Program-made: the position numbers and the translations under genes
In this document: positions 39,272 through 47,591 of the stretch, piece after piece
Position numbering within the stretch: the stretch's first letter is position 1
Layout: each line of letters begins with the position of its first letter
DNA from: a virus
Direction: 5' to 3' (one strand)
IMG/VR virus record: IMGVR_UViG_3300005825_000057
Span: 37,534 to 101,533 of that record
Length of the DNA stretch: 64,000 bases
Notes under the pieces: model-generated
The model's input: the letters and a program-made list of their open reading frames with translations, nothing else
Told to the model about the DNA's origin: nothing
Databases searched by the model: none

Positions 39272-40142
39272 TACTCGCATTGCTCCAAGTCCGACTGGCG
39301 ACATGCATATTGGCACCGCCCGGACTGCTTATTTTAATTGGCTTGCCGCCAGAGCTTCCGGTGGCAAGTTTTATCTTCGTATTGATGACACCGATCAGAA
39401 GCGAAATGATCCAGCGTTTGTTAAAGTCATTCTGGAAACAATGGATTGGCTTGGGTTGAATTCTGATGATACTTTCTATCAGAGCAACCGATTTGATCGT
39501 TATTCTTCTTTGGCCAAAGAATTCCTTGATAAAGGAATGGCGTCCATTAAAGATGGAGCAACTATTTTGTTGCTTCCTAATGGTAATTTGCCCGATAAAT
39601 GGACTGATATGGTCAAGGGTGATATTGCCATTACAACAAATGATATTGAGAACACAGATGGAATTGTTCTCATTAAGAGTGATGGTTCGCCTTCTTATAA
39701 CTGGTCTAGCGTGATTGATGACATTGATTATGACATCAATTTGGTTATTCGTGGAACCGATCACATTACTAACACCAGCCGTCAGGCTTTGCTTTATCAT
39801 TGTCTTGGGAAAACTCCACCTAAGTATGCTCACGTTAGTTTAATTGGCTATAAAGGAAAGCCAATGAGCAAGCGTGATGGTGCAGCGAGCATGTTGCATT
39901 ATCGAAATGCTGGATATGATCCTGATGCCATGTTGAATTTTTTAGCTCGGCTTGGTTGGGGTCCGACTGTTGATGATAAATCCACGGTTATGTTGGATAA
40001 AACTCGCATGATCGAATTGTTTTTAACAGGCGGCAAAATGAGAAATGCCTTTTCTGGATTCGACTTGTCGAAGTTGGAATCTTTTGATAGAAAGTACAAG
40101 GCAAAAAAGGGTATTTGGAGAAACGGCGATAATCTTTTGTAA
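39261..40142 (+). CDS. Truncated glutamyl-tRNA synthetase-like protein
   Basis: 293 aa (two ATGs in a row; either may start). HIGH-type motif PSPTGDMHIGTARTAYFNW, DDTD, GTDHITNTSRQ and KMSKS-type KPMSKRDGA place it in the GluRS/GlnRS class I group. It covers the catalytic and connecting domains but lacks the anticodon-binding C-terminus of full GluRS (about 470 aa), like GluQ-RS. It may charge a tRNA lacking anticodon discrimination, or amino acid-modify another acceptor. No tRNA-Glu is clear here. Confidence 0.85.
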   Translation: MMYNTRIAPSPTGDMHIGTARTAYFNWLAARASGGKFYLRIDDTDQKRNDPAFVKVILETMDWLGLNSDDTFYQSNRFDRYSSLAKEFLDKGMASIKDGATILLLPNGNLPDKWTDMVKGDIAITTNDIENTDGIVLIKSDGSPSYNWSSVIDDIDYDINLVIRGTDHITNTSRQALLYHCLGKTPPKYAHVSLIGYKGKPMSKRDGAASMLHYRNAGYDPDAMLNFLARLGWGPTVDDKSTVMLDKTRMIELFLTGGKMRNAFSGFDLSKLESFDRKYKAKKGIWRNGDNLL

Positions 40143-40154
40143 TGAAAGGATAAA

Positions 40155-40361
40155 ATGACTACTGCTCAAGTTGAAGTTTATCGTTTGTGGCCTGATGGTC
40201 ATTGGGATCGGACTACTGTTGAAGTTTTAGCTGAGCCGTGGTCTATGGAAATTATCGAGTCACGGGCTGCTTCCGCTGCTTGGAAGCAGCTAATTGCGGA
40301 AGAGGCGAAGCCTCTTCAAATAGGTTTGTTTATGCATTCAATCAAGGAACCTTTGGTATGA
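40155..40361 (+). CDS. Small unknown protein
   Basis: 68 aa; AAAGGA ribosome site. MTTAQVEVYRLWPDGHWDRT..., not recognised. Confidence 0.6.
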   Translation: MTTAQVEVYRLWPDGHWDRTTVEVLAEPWSMEIIESRAASAAWKQLIAEEAKPLQIGLFMHSIKEPLV

Positions 40362-40693
40362 GCGGTGAATATGGGCCTGAATTCGACAAATTTGTTGAGC
40401 GTGCCCGCAAAGAATTAGTCCCGAAGATTGAGGGAAGTTCAATATTTGTCTCCATTACTCCTTCAAATCCCGAAAAGGTTGATATTAAGTTTGCCTTGGA
40501 ATTGGGTTTGGCAATTATGTATGACAAGCCCATTATTGCTTGCATTCAACCGGGCACTAAAATTCCAGAGAAACTTTCACGAGTTGTCGAGAAATTTGTT
40601 GAATTGGATTTAAACGACCCAACTCAGCGTGATCGACTGACCGATGCAATCAATGAAATGATGGGGGAACAAAGTGACTTGGATATATCTTGA
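40358..40693 (+). CDS. Nucleoside 2-deoxyribosyltransferase-like protein
   Basis: 111 aa from ATG 40358, ATGA overlap. IKFALELGLAIMYDKPIIACI is the flavodoxin-like core (E of the AxELG region). Short for the family; role in nucleotide salvage or signalling is possible. Confidence 0.5.
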   Translation: MSGEYGPEFDKFVERARKELVPKIEGSSIFVSITPSNPEKVDIKFALELGLAIMYDKPIIACIQPGTKIPEKLSRVVEKFVELDLNDPTQRDRLTDAINEMMGEQSDLDIS

Positions 40694-40850
40694 ATTTTGG
40701 TGGGCAATACACAATTTAATTGCACATCCATTATCTCAAATTGTGTGGTGGATTAGTTTATTTGGCACAATTAAGCCAATAGCATCTTTTGGAGATTGGA
40801 TACACGACTGGACAGTGCCAATACATGAAGTGGGAAAAGGTCGAGGATGA
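40674..40850 (+). CDS. Small Trp-rich membrane-associated protein
   Basis: 58 aa from GTG 40674 (GGGGGAACAAA upstream). FWWAIHNLIAHPLSQIVWWI is amphipathic. ATGA-coupled to the next gene. Confidence 0.6.
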   Translation: MTWIYLEFWWAIHNLIAHPLSQIVWWISLFGTIKPIASFGDWIHDWTVPIHEVGKGRG

Positions 40851-41227
40851 ATCTGAAATTTGAAACAAATTTTACAGTGATGCCAAAACACTGTAATTAT
40901 ATGTATCCAATGATTTTTGGCGGACATTTCTTTAGTGAAATGGACCTTTGTGCTGCTTGTTGTGTAAATCGTTTACTTCATGATTCAGAGTGTGATTCGG
41001 CAGTTACGCATAAGTTTGAAGGTACATTTCACGCCCCGACAGAGAATGGTGATTTAATTTTTCTCGAAGCCGAAGTGGTTGAGTTGAGAACTAAAGCAGT
41101 TGTTGTTGTTGTAAAGGCTTTTAGAGAAAAGCGTGCTGTGGCGGGAAGAGACTTTGTTGCAGAGGCTAAGTTTGTTTTTGTAACAAAAAAAGATGGTCTT
41201 TATACAAAACATGGTTTGAGCTTATGA
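40847..41227 (+). CDS. HotDog-fold thioesterase-like protein
   Basis: 126 aa. FGGHFFSEMDLCAACCVNRL (HotDog helix) and FVAEAKFVFVTK (C-terminal strand) match acyl-CoA thioesterase-type proteins. Substrate unknown. Confidence 0.65.
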   Translation: MNLKFETNFTVMPKHCNYMYPMIFGGHFFSEMDLCAACCVNRLLHDSECDSAVTHKFEGTFHAPTENGDLIFLEAEVVELRTKAVVVVVKAFREKRAVAGRDFVAEAKFVFVTKKDGLYTKHGLSL

Positions 41228-41589
41228 TTTGTATTTTATTTACTGATGGAGTTTTGAAACTCCGTGAGATTGCCGATGAATGTAAAGCACAAAAGTGGGT
41301 TCCCATTTGTGTGTATCGAGAAAAAGGCGTTGATGATGGCGTCCCCACTGTCATTGGCTTCAACGATCAAGAAACAGCCAAGAAATTCGCTAAAAGAAAT
41401 TTGCCAAAAGAATGGCTTCGGGGTGGCGTAGAACTTACCGAAGAAGACATAACATGGATTAAAAATAAAGGTTGGAAGATTGAAATTTTTAGTTTTCCCC
41501 GACTTATGAATAGTCACCCACTATATGAGATTTCTTTTGAAGTCCTAGAACTTAGCGATCAACCCGAATTGCGTTATCAAAGAGGCTAA
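41224..41589 (+). CDS. Unknown protein
   Basis: 121 aa, ATGA-coupled. MICILFTDGVLKLREIADEC..., not recognised. Confidence 0.6.
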   Translation: MICILFTDGVLKLREIADECKAQKWVPICVYREKGVDDGVPTVIGFNDQETAKKFAKRNLPKEWLRGGVELTEEDITWIKNKGWKIEIFSFPRLMNSHPLYEISFEVLELSDQPELRYQRG

Positions 41590-41613
41590 AACACATCCTT
41601 TTGGAGTCATAAC

Positions 41614-42045
41614 ATGGGCTGGTGGAGAAGCGAAAACGGGTCGATTGGTGATTGGCCCGCTGACATTATGGATAAAGCCCTCAAAGATATTGAGGATGTT
41701 TATCTTCATCAATGCGGTCGATTGCCCACACAGGGCGAAATTGCTAACCTGATTGAGTTCTGTTCCTGCGGAACACTCAAGCCCGCTTGTGGCGATTCAA
41801 AATATCCCTTTACGAAGGCTTCTCTGGCTGATGAAGAAACGCCACGAGCATCACCGAGAGGCAATCAAGGGATCAGCGGCCCCGCTTCAACTAATGCTGT
41901 TAAAACGGGTCAAATGGTTAATGTTGATCCAGCCACCGGGGAATGTTTCTCTACAAAGGATGCTGAGAAAGTGCTTGAGCAGCAATTCAAAGAAATGAAA
42001 GACCGGGGCATGGAAGAAGGCGGGCCATATACGGCAGGTCAGTAA
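41614..42045 (+). CDS. Unknown protein
   Basis: 143 aa. CSCGTLKPACGDSKYPF could bind metal; Gly/Pro linker; acidic C-terminus. TAATG junction with the next gene. Confidence 0.6.
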   Translation: MGWWRSENGSIGDWPADIMDKALKDIEDVYLHQCGRLPTQGEIANLIEFCSCGTLKPACGDSKYPFTKASLADEETPRASPRGNQGISGPASTNAVKTGQMVNVDPATGECFSTKDAEKVLEQQFKEMKDRGMEEGGPYTAGQ

Positions 42046-42473
42046 TGCAAACTTTTTTGCCTTATCCTTCTTTTGAAAAGACCGTTGCTTGTTTGGATTG
42101 GCGACGACTTGGAAAACAACGAGTCGAAGCCTATCAAATATTAAATGTTTTGCGTGGACAATCAACGGGTTGGGCCAATCATCCGGCCATTAAAATGTGG
42201 AGGGGTTACGAAGACGCTTTGGCCGTCTATATGAATTGTTGTATTTCCGAATGGATCAGAAGGGGCTACAACAATAACATGAAACTAGAATTGGTTGAAA
42301 ATTATGATCTTCCCGAATGGGTTGGCTGGGAAGATTTCCATTCTAGTCACCGATCAAATTTACTTAGGAAAGACTTTATCTATTATTCCCAATTTGGTTG
42401 GGATGAACCAAATGATTTGCCTTATGTATGGCCAAAAAACAACCCGCAGAAAAATCTGCGGGTTGCAACTTAA
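42045..42473 (+). CDS. MSMEG_6728-like protein (pyrimidine-dimer glycosylase-related)
   Basis: 142 aa. MQTFLPYPSFEKTVACLDWR, LGKQRVEAYQILNVLRG and NHPAIKMWRGYEDAL are characteristic of the MSMEG_6728 family, related in annotation to phage endonuclease V. DNA-repair function is not established for this group. Confidence 0.75.
   Translation: MQTFLPYPSFEKTVACLDWRRLGKQRVEAYQILNVLRGQSTGWANHPAIKMWRGYEDALAVYMNCCISEWIRRGYNNNMKLELVENYDLPEWVGWEDFHSSHRSNLLRKDFIYYSQFGWDEPNDLPYVWPKNNPQKNLRVAT
42434..42465 (-). terminator. Terminator for minus gene, inside plus gene end
   Basis: CAACCCGCAG / CTGCGGGTTG (42440-42465). On the minus strand it is followed by T6 (A6 at 42434-42439). Confidence 0.8.
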
Positions 42474-42691
42474 CCATTGGCCACAATGTCACCATGAACA
42501 TTAGCATCCTTGCGACAGTAATGGTGGCCATGATTTTTTGCCCATTCATCGAATGGACAAGAATCATTCTCGGTCTTGCGATCTGGATTGTGGCAATCCT
42601 CGTTGTCTCGATATGGACAGGGCGGTTCTTCAACCAAAATCTGCCAGTCTGCGACAAGGGGAATGACGTGTTTGCATTTGTTGTTGCTCAT
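42470..42691 (-). CDS. Small Cys/His-rich protein
   Basis: 73 aa. CPYRDNEDC, DSCPFDEW, GHHYCRK suggest metal binding. AAAGGGGTGA ribosome site, own promoter and own terminator support it over the plus-strand frame in the same place. Confidence 0.65.
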   Translation of the reverse strand: MSNNKCKHVIPLVADWQILVEEPPCPYRDNEDCHNPDRKTENDSCPFDEWAKNHGHHYCRKDANVHGDIVANG

Positions 42692-42726
42692 AAATCACCC
42701 CTTTCATGGGTTTGCTCATCCATATT

Positions 42727-42756
42727 ATTATAGTATCTTGAGAGTTAAAAATGCAA
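42727..42756 (-). promoter_or_regulatory. Minus-strand promoter
   Basis: TTGCAT (42751-42756), 18 bp, TATAAT (42727-42732), read on the minus strand, for the Cys/His-rich gene. Confidence 0.55.
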
Positions 42757-43383
42757 TCTGAGGCCGCTCTTAAATTGTTTTCTAAATTAAAACGTAAGGA
42801 AAGAAGAATTCATCTTTCCCCACAGGATAATATTGTTTTTTTTGCTCAAGAGCAACCAATCAATGATGAAATGCGTTTGTTTCGTAAACCCAAAGGACTT
42901 TGGTATGGAATAAATGATTCTTGGATTGATTGGTGCCATTCTGAATCAATGGGATGGGTTCACAATTATATTCATGAAGTGATTTTAGATACTTCAAAAA
43001 TTCTTAGGATTTCAAATATTAAAGAATTTGAAGCCTTTGAGGATGAATATAGCGATATTGATCCTATACTTGCCGAACTTTCAAAGACTTATCCCAACTT
43101 TAACGCCACATTTGATGGTTGGCAAGACAGAAATCATCGTCGTCGTGGCATGAATTGCATTCGCTTTGATAAGGTAGCTGAAAAATATTCAGGCATTGAA
43201 ATTACTCCGTATCTTTGGGAAAAAAGATTAGAGTCAATGTGGTATTACGGGTGGGATTGTGCCTCTGGTTGTGTTTGGAATCCTGATGCCGTATTGGATG
43301 TAAATCTTTTTGCTTCATTTGATGAAGTAAAGCAGACTTTCATTCGTTCTGCTTTACAACGAAAAAGACCTGTGGTAGAATAG
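42751..43383 (+). CDS. Unknown protein
   Basis: 210 aa. LWYGINDSWIDWCHSE and MWYYGWDCASGCVWNPDA are Trp-rich conserved-looking motifs, possibly ligand-binding. Not recognised. Confidence 0.7.
   Translation: MQSEAALKLFSKLKRKERRIHLSPQDNIVFFAQEQPINDEMRLFRKPKGLWYGINDSWIDWCHSESMGWVHNYIHEVILDTSKILRISNIKEFEAFEDEYSDIDPILAELSKTYPNFNATFDGWQDRNHRRRGMNCIRFDKVAEKYSGIEITPYLWEKRLESMWYYGWDCASGCVWNPDAVLDVNLFASFDEVKQTFIRSALQRKRPVVE
43353..43381 (+). promoter_or_regulatory. Promoter of the recurrent family
   Basis: TTTACA (43353-43358), 17 bp ending CTGTGG, TAGAAT (43376-43381), at the end of the previous gene. Confidence 0.75.
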
Positions 43384-43436
43384 GGTTGTTGCTGACTCAC
43401 CCCCTTAGTTGTTTAATTGAAACCCGGAGAAAAAAC

Positions 43437-43679
43437 ATGCACTCAATGACTCTGTTCGCCTTTGCTTTGCCGGAAAACTTTTGGATCGGGGCCGTTGGTT
43501 CTTTGATCTTTGGAGTAATCGGCATCGTTCTTCTGTTGCTGGGCTACTTCGCCTTCGACATTGTGACGCCCAAGCTGGACGTTCCTGCTGAACTCACCAA
43601 GGGCAATATTTCTGTGGGTATTGTGGTTGCCGCCCTTCTTCTGGCAATTGCTTATATTGCTGCAAACGTCGTTCAATAA
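43437..43679 (+). CDS. DUF350-like membrane protein
   Basis: 80 aa from ATG 43437 (CCCGGAGAAA upstream). Two to three membrane helices; YFAFDIVTPKLDVPAELTKG and SVGIVVAALLLAIAYI match the DUF350 (YjfL) family. Function unknown. Confidence 0.7.
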   Translation: MHSMTLFAFALPENFWIGAVGSLIFGVIGIVLLLLGYFAFDIVTPKLDVPAELTKGNISVGIVVAALLLAIAYIAANVVQ

Positions 43680-43909
43680 ATATTAAACCCAGCTAGTTCC
43701 TAAAAAATACTATTTCGCTTCGTCGTTACATATCAAATATAAATATTTGATAATGGATTTTGGCCACCGACTTCCACAATGGCCACCGGCCCCCGCCGAG
43801 TTCAAGTGGTTGTCGAGTTCAACTTTCATGACGACGACATAATTCTTATAAAATTATGTCAGAAATAGTATTTGGTCTAGCTGGGTTTATTTTTTTCATG
43901 AGGCCACCC
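43680..43909. other. Non-coding stretch
   Basis: Perfect 9-bp hairpin TATCAAATA-TAAA-TATTTGATA (43731-43752), two TGGCCACCG and two GAGTTCAA direct repeats. No promoter found. Confidence 0.5.
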
Positions 43910-44056
43910 ATGTCCCAATCTAAGCCAGAAGAGCTATTGCAAAAAAGCGACAATATTCATACATTGTTAGCTCACATAGAGAACACTCAGAAGCAGCGTC
44001 GGTTCAAGATGTGGCTAAAAAAACTCTGGGCAAAGCTATGCTTTTGGCGGAAATAA
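43910..44056 (+). CDS. Tiny basic protein
   Basis: 48 aa from ATG 43910 (GAGG 7 bp upstream); ATG 43856 would add 18 residues. Helical with Trp/Lys C-terminus (MWLKKLWAKLCFWRK), possibly membrane-active. Confidence 0.5.
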   Translation: MSQSKPEELLQKSDNIHTLLAHIENTQKQRRFKMWLKKLWAKLCFWRK

Positions 44057-44057
44057 T

Positions 44058-45167
44058 ATGCTATTAACACAAGAACAAAAACACGCCATTTTATCTTTGG
44101 TAAAAGGCGTAAAACAAGACGTTCAAGTTCAAACTTTGGGCGGCTATGCGGGAACGGGCAAGACAACAACAATCAAGAATGTCAGAGAATCTTTAAAATC
44201 CAAAAAAATGAATTTTGCAGTTGCGGCCTACACAGGCAAAGCCGCAAATGTTTTGAGAGGCAAAGGAATAGATGCCTCCACAATTCATAGACTCATTTAT
44301 GCGCCATTCAAAAACGAAAACGAAGAAACTATCTGGTATGTAAAAGATAAGTTTCATCCTGATATTATTGACATTCAAGGTTTTATCATTGATGAAGCCT
44401 CAATGGTCAATAAGGAAATTTATCATGATCTAGTTTCATTTCAAAAACCCATTATCTTTGTAGGCGATCACGGCCAACTAGAGCCGATTGGTGGACATAA
44501 ATTTAATCTTATGTCCGAACCGATGTACAGATTAGAAGAAGTGCATCGAAATGCTGGTGAAATTGCTATCTTTGCCGAACATCTTCGCAAAGGCAACACA
44601 GCATCGAGTTTTACTGCCGCTGAAAAAGTACAGCTTGTTAAAGCTACTGCCATTCACAACGATCACCTTGCTGGGGTCGATCAGGTCATTGTTGCGTTTA
44701 ATGGACAAAGAGTTGAAATCAACAACCGGGTCAGGTCATATAATCGCCTTGATTATGTTTACTTGTCTGTTGGCGAAAAAGTAATTTGCTTACGCAACAA
44801 CCACAAAGAAGGATTGTTCAACGGTCAACAAGGAACTGTGACCGCTATTTCTGATGATGGGGATCACTTTGATTTCCGCACAGAAGATAATTATTTCTTT
44901 TACAATATTCTTTTCGATCCAGAAATTTTTGGTCAAGAAAAACCAGAACTTGATTTCAGAAAGAAAGAGAATCCTTTTGATTATGCTTATGCAATTACTT
45001 GTCATAAAGCACAAGGGGATGAATTTGGTTCTGTAATTGTTTATGAAAAAGAATGTGATCTTTGGGAACATAAAAGGTGGGCTTATACTGCGGCAAGTCG
45101 AGCTTCCAAATCTTTGATTTGGGTTCTTGAAAATGCACCCGCCCGATTCATCCCTAAGTATTTGTAA
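44058..45167 (+). CDS. SF1B helicase, Dda/RecD-like
   Basis: 369 aa. Walker A GYAGTGKTTTI, motif II IIDEASMV, motif III VGDHGQLEPI, motif V-VI YAITCHKAQGDEF and YTAASRAS. Resembles T4 Dda, a 5'-3' helicase for replication initiation and for clearing proteins off DNA. Followed by the RNase P RNA promoter. Confidence 0.88.
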   Translation: MLLTQEQKHAILSLVKGVKQDVQVQTLGGYAGTGKTTTIKNVRESLKSKKMNFAVAAYTGKAANVLRGKGIDASTIHRLIYAPFKNENEETIWYVKDKFHPDIIDIQGFIIDEASMVNKEIYHDLVSFQKPIIFVGDHGQLEPIGGHKFNLMSEPMYRLEEVHRNAGEIAIFAEHLRKGNTASSFTAAEKVQLVKATAIHNDHLAGVDQVIVAFNGQRVEINNRVRSYNRLDYVYLSVGEKVICLRNNHKEGLFNGQQGTVTAISDDGDHFDFRTEDNYFFYNILFDPEIFGQEKPELDFRKKENPFDYAYAITCHKAQGDEFGSVIVYEKECDLWEHKRWAYTAASRASKSLIWVLENAPARFIPKYL

Positions 45168-45176
45168 ACAACCTGC

Positions 45177-45205
45177 TTTACAAAAATAAATACTCGTGGT
45201 ATAAT
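45177..45205 (+). promoter_or_regulatory. Promoter of the RNase P RNA gene
   Basis: TTTACA (45177-45182), 17 bp ending CGTGG, TATAAT (45200-45205) with extended TG. Expected start about 45212. Confidence 0.8.
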
Positions 45206-45215
45206 CCTCCATGAT

Positions 45216-45450
45216 TGGCGTGTTCCGAGTCTGCGCTGGCGGCGTAAGTCGTTAGAGGAAAGTCGGGCCACATCTGCTCCTTGTGGGAGAGTTCGCTCGT
45301 TAGCACCACAATGCGTGCAAGCCGTACAGACCTAGCCGGTGAGCAGGGCTATGATGGTCGGGTAGGTGCAGTTATCCATAACCGGGTAGCATGGTGAGAA
45401 CCATAGAAAAATGCAGACATAGAACAGAAGTCCGCTTACGGGAACCGCCA
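45216..45450 (+). ncRNA. rnpB: RNase P RNA
   Basis: About 235 nt, catalytic RNA that cuts the 5' leader from pre-tRNAs. P1: TGGCG and GTTCC (45216-45226) with GGAACCGCCA (45441-45450). P2: GTCTGC (45229-45234) with GCAGAC (45413-45418). P3: 8 bp with a GUAA loop (45236-45255). CR I GAGGAAAGUC and CR V ACAGAAGUCCGCUUAC form P4: AAG-bulged U-CGGGC (45260-45268) with GUCCG-CUU (45430-45437), including the universal bulged U. Shorter than host types A/B, so peripheral helices are missing. Own promoter. Confidence 0.88.
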
Positions 45451-45475
45451 GTCTCTTTTTGTTCAAAAGGAGACT
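45450..45475. terminator. 11-bp hairpin after RNase P RNA
   Basis: AGTCTCTTTTT-GTTC-AAAAGGAGACT. Symmetric; no T run follows, so it may protect the 3' end or act on the next ribosome site (AAGGAG is in its arm). Confidence 0.5.
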
Positions 45476-45481
45476 ATTCAT

Positions 45482-45949
45482 GTGAGGGCGTCCATGATCC
45501 ATGTCACCGATCACGCAAGAGAAAGGTGGCACAAAAGAGCATCCATTGGAGGAAATGAGAATGTACATGATATTATCGACGCAGTTAAGAAATCGAAATT
45601 CATCAAGAAAAATCAACCATTACCTTTTGGATTACCCCGTTTACCGGGCACAGTGTATTCCTTAAACAATGGTGTTGTGTTCGTCATGGAAGCCATGACG
45701 ATTGATGAGTTTAGATTGGTCACAGTGATTACCGAAGACGAAAAGGCTGTCATAAAGAAAGCCACAGGACCACCAAAGAGAAGACTAGCTTTACGACAGA
45801 AGCGACTGATTCGTAAATCACTAGATAAGAAAAGAGAGATATTCAAAGATGAGTCAGGTACTAATCACAAAAACCGCACTTCTCGTAAAGAAAGACGGAA
45901 AAAAGCCCCGTCGTGCGAAGAAATTGACGGTTTTGACTCATCTCCGTGA
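45482..45949 (+). CDS. Unknown basic protein
   Basis: 155 aa from GTG 45482 (AAGGAG upstream; ATG 45494 possible). Begins HVTDHARERWHKRASIG; beta-rich middle; very basic C-terminal third (RRLALRQKRLIRKSLDKKR). Downstream of RNase P RNA, so an RNA-binding protein partner is conceivable, but it does not look like RnpA. Confidence 0.6.
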   Translation: MRASMIHVTDHARERWHKRASIGGNENVHDIIDAVKKSKFIKKNQPLPFGLPRLPGTVYSLNNGVVFVMEAMTIDEFRLVTVITEDEKAVIKKATGPPKRRLALRQKRLIRKSLDKKREIFKDESGTNHKNRTSRKERRKKAPSCEEIDGFDSSP

Positions 45950-46688
45950 TGCTGTTGAAATTGCGGAAGGGGTCACTTTGCGTGACCTCTTCCGTATTGT
46001 TTCTAAATACAAATTGCTCAAGTTGTTTGTCTCTCAATATTCATGGTGTCGGCAACTTGAAGAATTTCATGCACAAGCCGAAGAGCCTATGCGTGAAGAG
46101 GAAACAGACAAACTCGAACATCTTGAAATTTATTGGCACGCATCTACACACAAATACAAAGGTGAATCTTCCATTGATATGGAAGCGGGATTCCACGGAA
46201 TTGGAGTTTCTAAAGAAATAGAAAACAATGGGCCTGATGGAAAATGTCATTTTTCCGTTTCGTACAGTCCTATGTATGAATTGGCCGACCTTCCACTCAA
46301 ACTGAACACAAACATTAAGATTTGGGGTCCGTGGGAAGGGAAACCCCCTCAAAAAGTTCTCTTTGAAGGCAAAAAATACTTTTCTTTATTGGAAGTATTG
46401 GATGCTATTTATTGGGACATTAGCTTTATGGGTGGTCCCGCTGAAAATAAAGAATTCATTGAAGATATGAATTCTCGTGTGGACGATATTAAATCGGGAA
46501 TTACTAAGGGCATTCCTGCCGAAGAAGTTTTCAAAGAATTGGGGATGGAAATGCCAGAAGCCAATGAAGGTGGCTTTAAGATGATTCTTTCTCCCGATGT
46601 TGTTGCTCAATTCGGCCTCAATCCCGATGATTTTGAAGGGATTGATATGAACGAGGATGATGATGAATCCGCCGTGGGACACACTTAA
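45849..46688 (+). CDS. Unknown protein
   Basis: 279 aa, overlapping the previous gene by 101 bp. IYWHASTHKYKGESSIDMEAGFHGIG is beta-rich; acidic C-terminus (DDFEGIDMNEDDDE). Not recognised. Confidence 0.65.
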   Translation: MSQVLITKTALLVKKDGKKPRRAKKLTVLTHLRDAVEIAEGVTLRDLFRIVSKYKLLKLFVSQYSWCRQLEEFHAQAEEPMREEETDKLEHLEIYWHASTHKYKGESSIDMEAGFHGIGVSKEIENNGPDGKCHFSVSYSPMYELADLPLKLNTNIKIWGPWEGKPPQKVLFEGKKYFSLLEVLDAIYWDISFMGGPAENKEFIEDMNSRVDDIKSGITKGIPAEEVFKELGMEMPEANEGGFKMILSPDVVAQFGLNPDDFEGIDMNEDDDESAVGHT

Positions 46689-46725
46689 AGTATTTTTTTC
46701 ACAAATTTTTTCTAGGAGAAAAACC

Positions 46726-47226
46726 GTGGGTGGCATCAACGAATCTGTTCTTGAAGCTGACGAGAAAAAGAAAAAGAAAAAAGATGGTGCGGTGCTTGCC
46801 CCCGATCCACCTGTGAGCGGAGTGGTGCTTGCTCCCGATCTTCCCCCTGCGTCCGCTGCTCCGATTGTCAAATCGGAAAAGCCAGTTGAACCGCCAAAGC
46901 CGGTTGCCACGCCTACGCCCCTTCCAGAGTCGCCAGAAGGCATTCCTCGGCAATATCAATCAATTCGTCAGCACATTTCTGCTGGCCAAGTTCATCTGCA
47001 CGATGATGACAACAAATTGAAGGTTTCCATTCCTGTTGCGGAATGGTATGTTATCGTGAGACAGATGAAAACTCTCAAGCCATACAGCTATGTCGATACC
47101 GACTTCAATTGCTTGGCTAATTTTCATCCTTATGCCAAAGATGGCTATTTTGAAGTAGCCATTGAAATGGTTCCGATTACCGTGGGTGACCGATTCAAAC
47201 AATTGGCCGATCTGATTAAGAGATAA
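46726..47226 (+). CDS. Unknown protein with Lys and Pro linkers
   Basis: 166 aa from GTG 46726 (AGGAG 8 bp upstream; ATGs at 46657-46663 possible). Lys-rich then Pro/Ala-rich linker, C-terminal domain VSIPVAEWYVIVRQMK. Not recognised. Confidence 0.6.
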   Translation: MGGINESVLEADEKKKKKKDGAVLAPDPPVSGVVLAPDLPPASAAPIVKSEKPVEPPKPVATPTPLPESPEGIPRQYQSIRQHISAGQVHLHDDDNKLKVSIPVAEWYVIVRQMKTLKPYSYVDTDFNCLANFHPYAKDGYFEVAIEMVPITVGDRFKQLADLIKR

Positions 47227-47228
47227 TT

Positions 47229-47591
47229 ATGGACGAAAAAATCTGGCAGGAGTTTTACTGTGGGGAATGTCAAGGATATTTCCGAGTAAAACTCAATATC
47301 GCCCTCAATCATGAAGTTGAAATGGTTTGCCCAAAATGCAAACATAAACACCGTCGATGCATTAAAGACGGTGTGATTTATGAAGGCGGACGTTATGCAA
47401 CTTCCTGTAAAGAGGAAATTTGTCCGCCACTTTCTGCGTATAGCAAGGAACCGCTTACAAGGAAAATGGAAAAAACAAAATACGCCAGAGACGGCGTAGT
47501 AATTGATAAGGAAGATGACCTTTCTAAAAGGCATCCGTCAACTGACAGTATGCTTCGTGAACGCTGGTTTGAACTCTATGGAGGTAAATAA
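47229..47591 (+). CDS. Zinc-ribbon protein
   Basis: 120 aa. FYCGECQGYF and MVCPKCKHKHRRC. C-terminal region may bind a partner. Continuous with the next two genes. Confidence 0.65.
   Translation: MDEKIWQEFYCGECQGYFRVKLNIALNHEVEMVCPKCKHKHRRCIKDGVIYEGGRYATSCKEEICPPLSAYSKEPLTRKMEKTKYARDGVVIDKEDDLSKRHPSTDSMLRERWFELYGGK

Noticed and set aside
39267-39272. TATAAT at the GluRS-like start
   Set aside because: No -35 at a suitable distance; lies in codons of the gene.
42428-42733. Plus-strand membrane-like frame
   Set aside because: The minus frame in the same place has a good ribosome site, promoter and terminator and a Cys/His pattern.
45482-45949. RnpA (RNase P protein) next to the RNase P RNA
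   Set aside because: Basic, but it lacks the RNR-type motif of RnpA.
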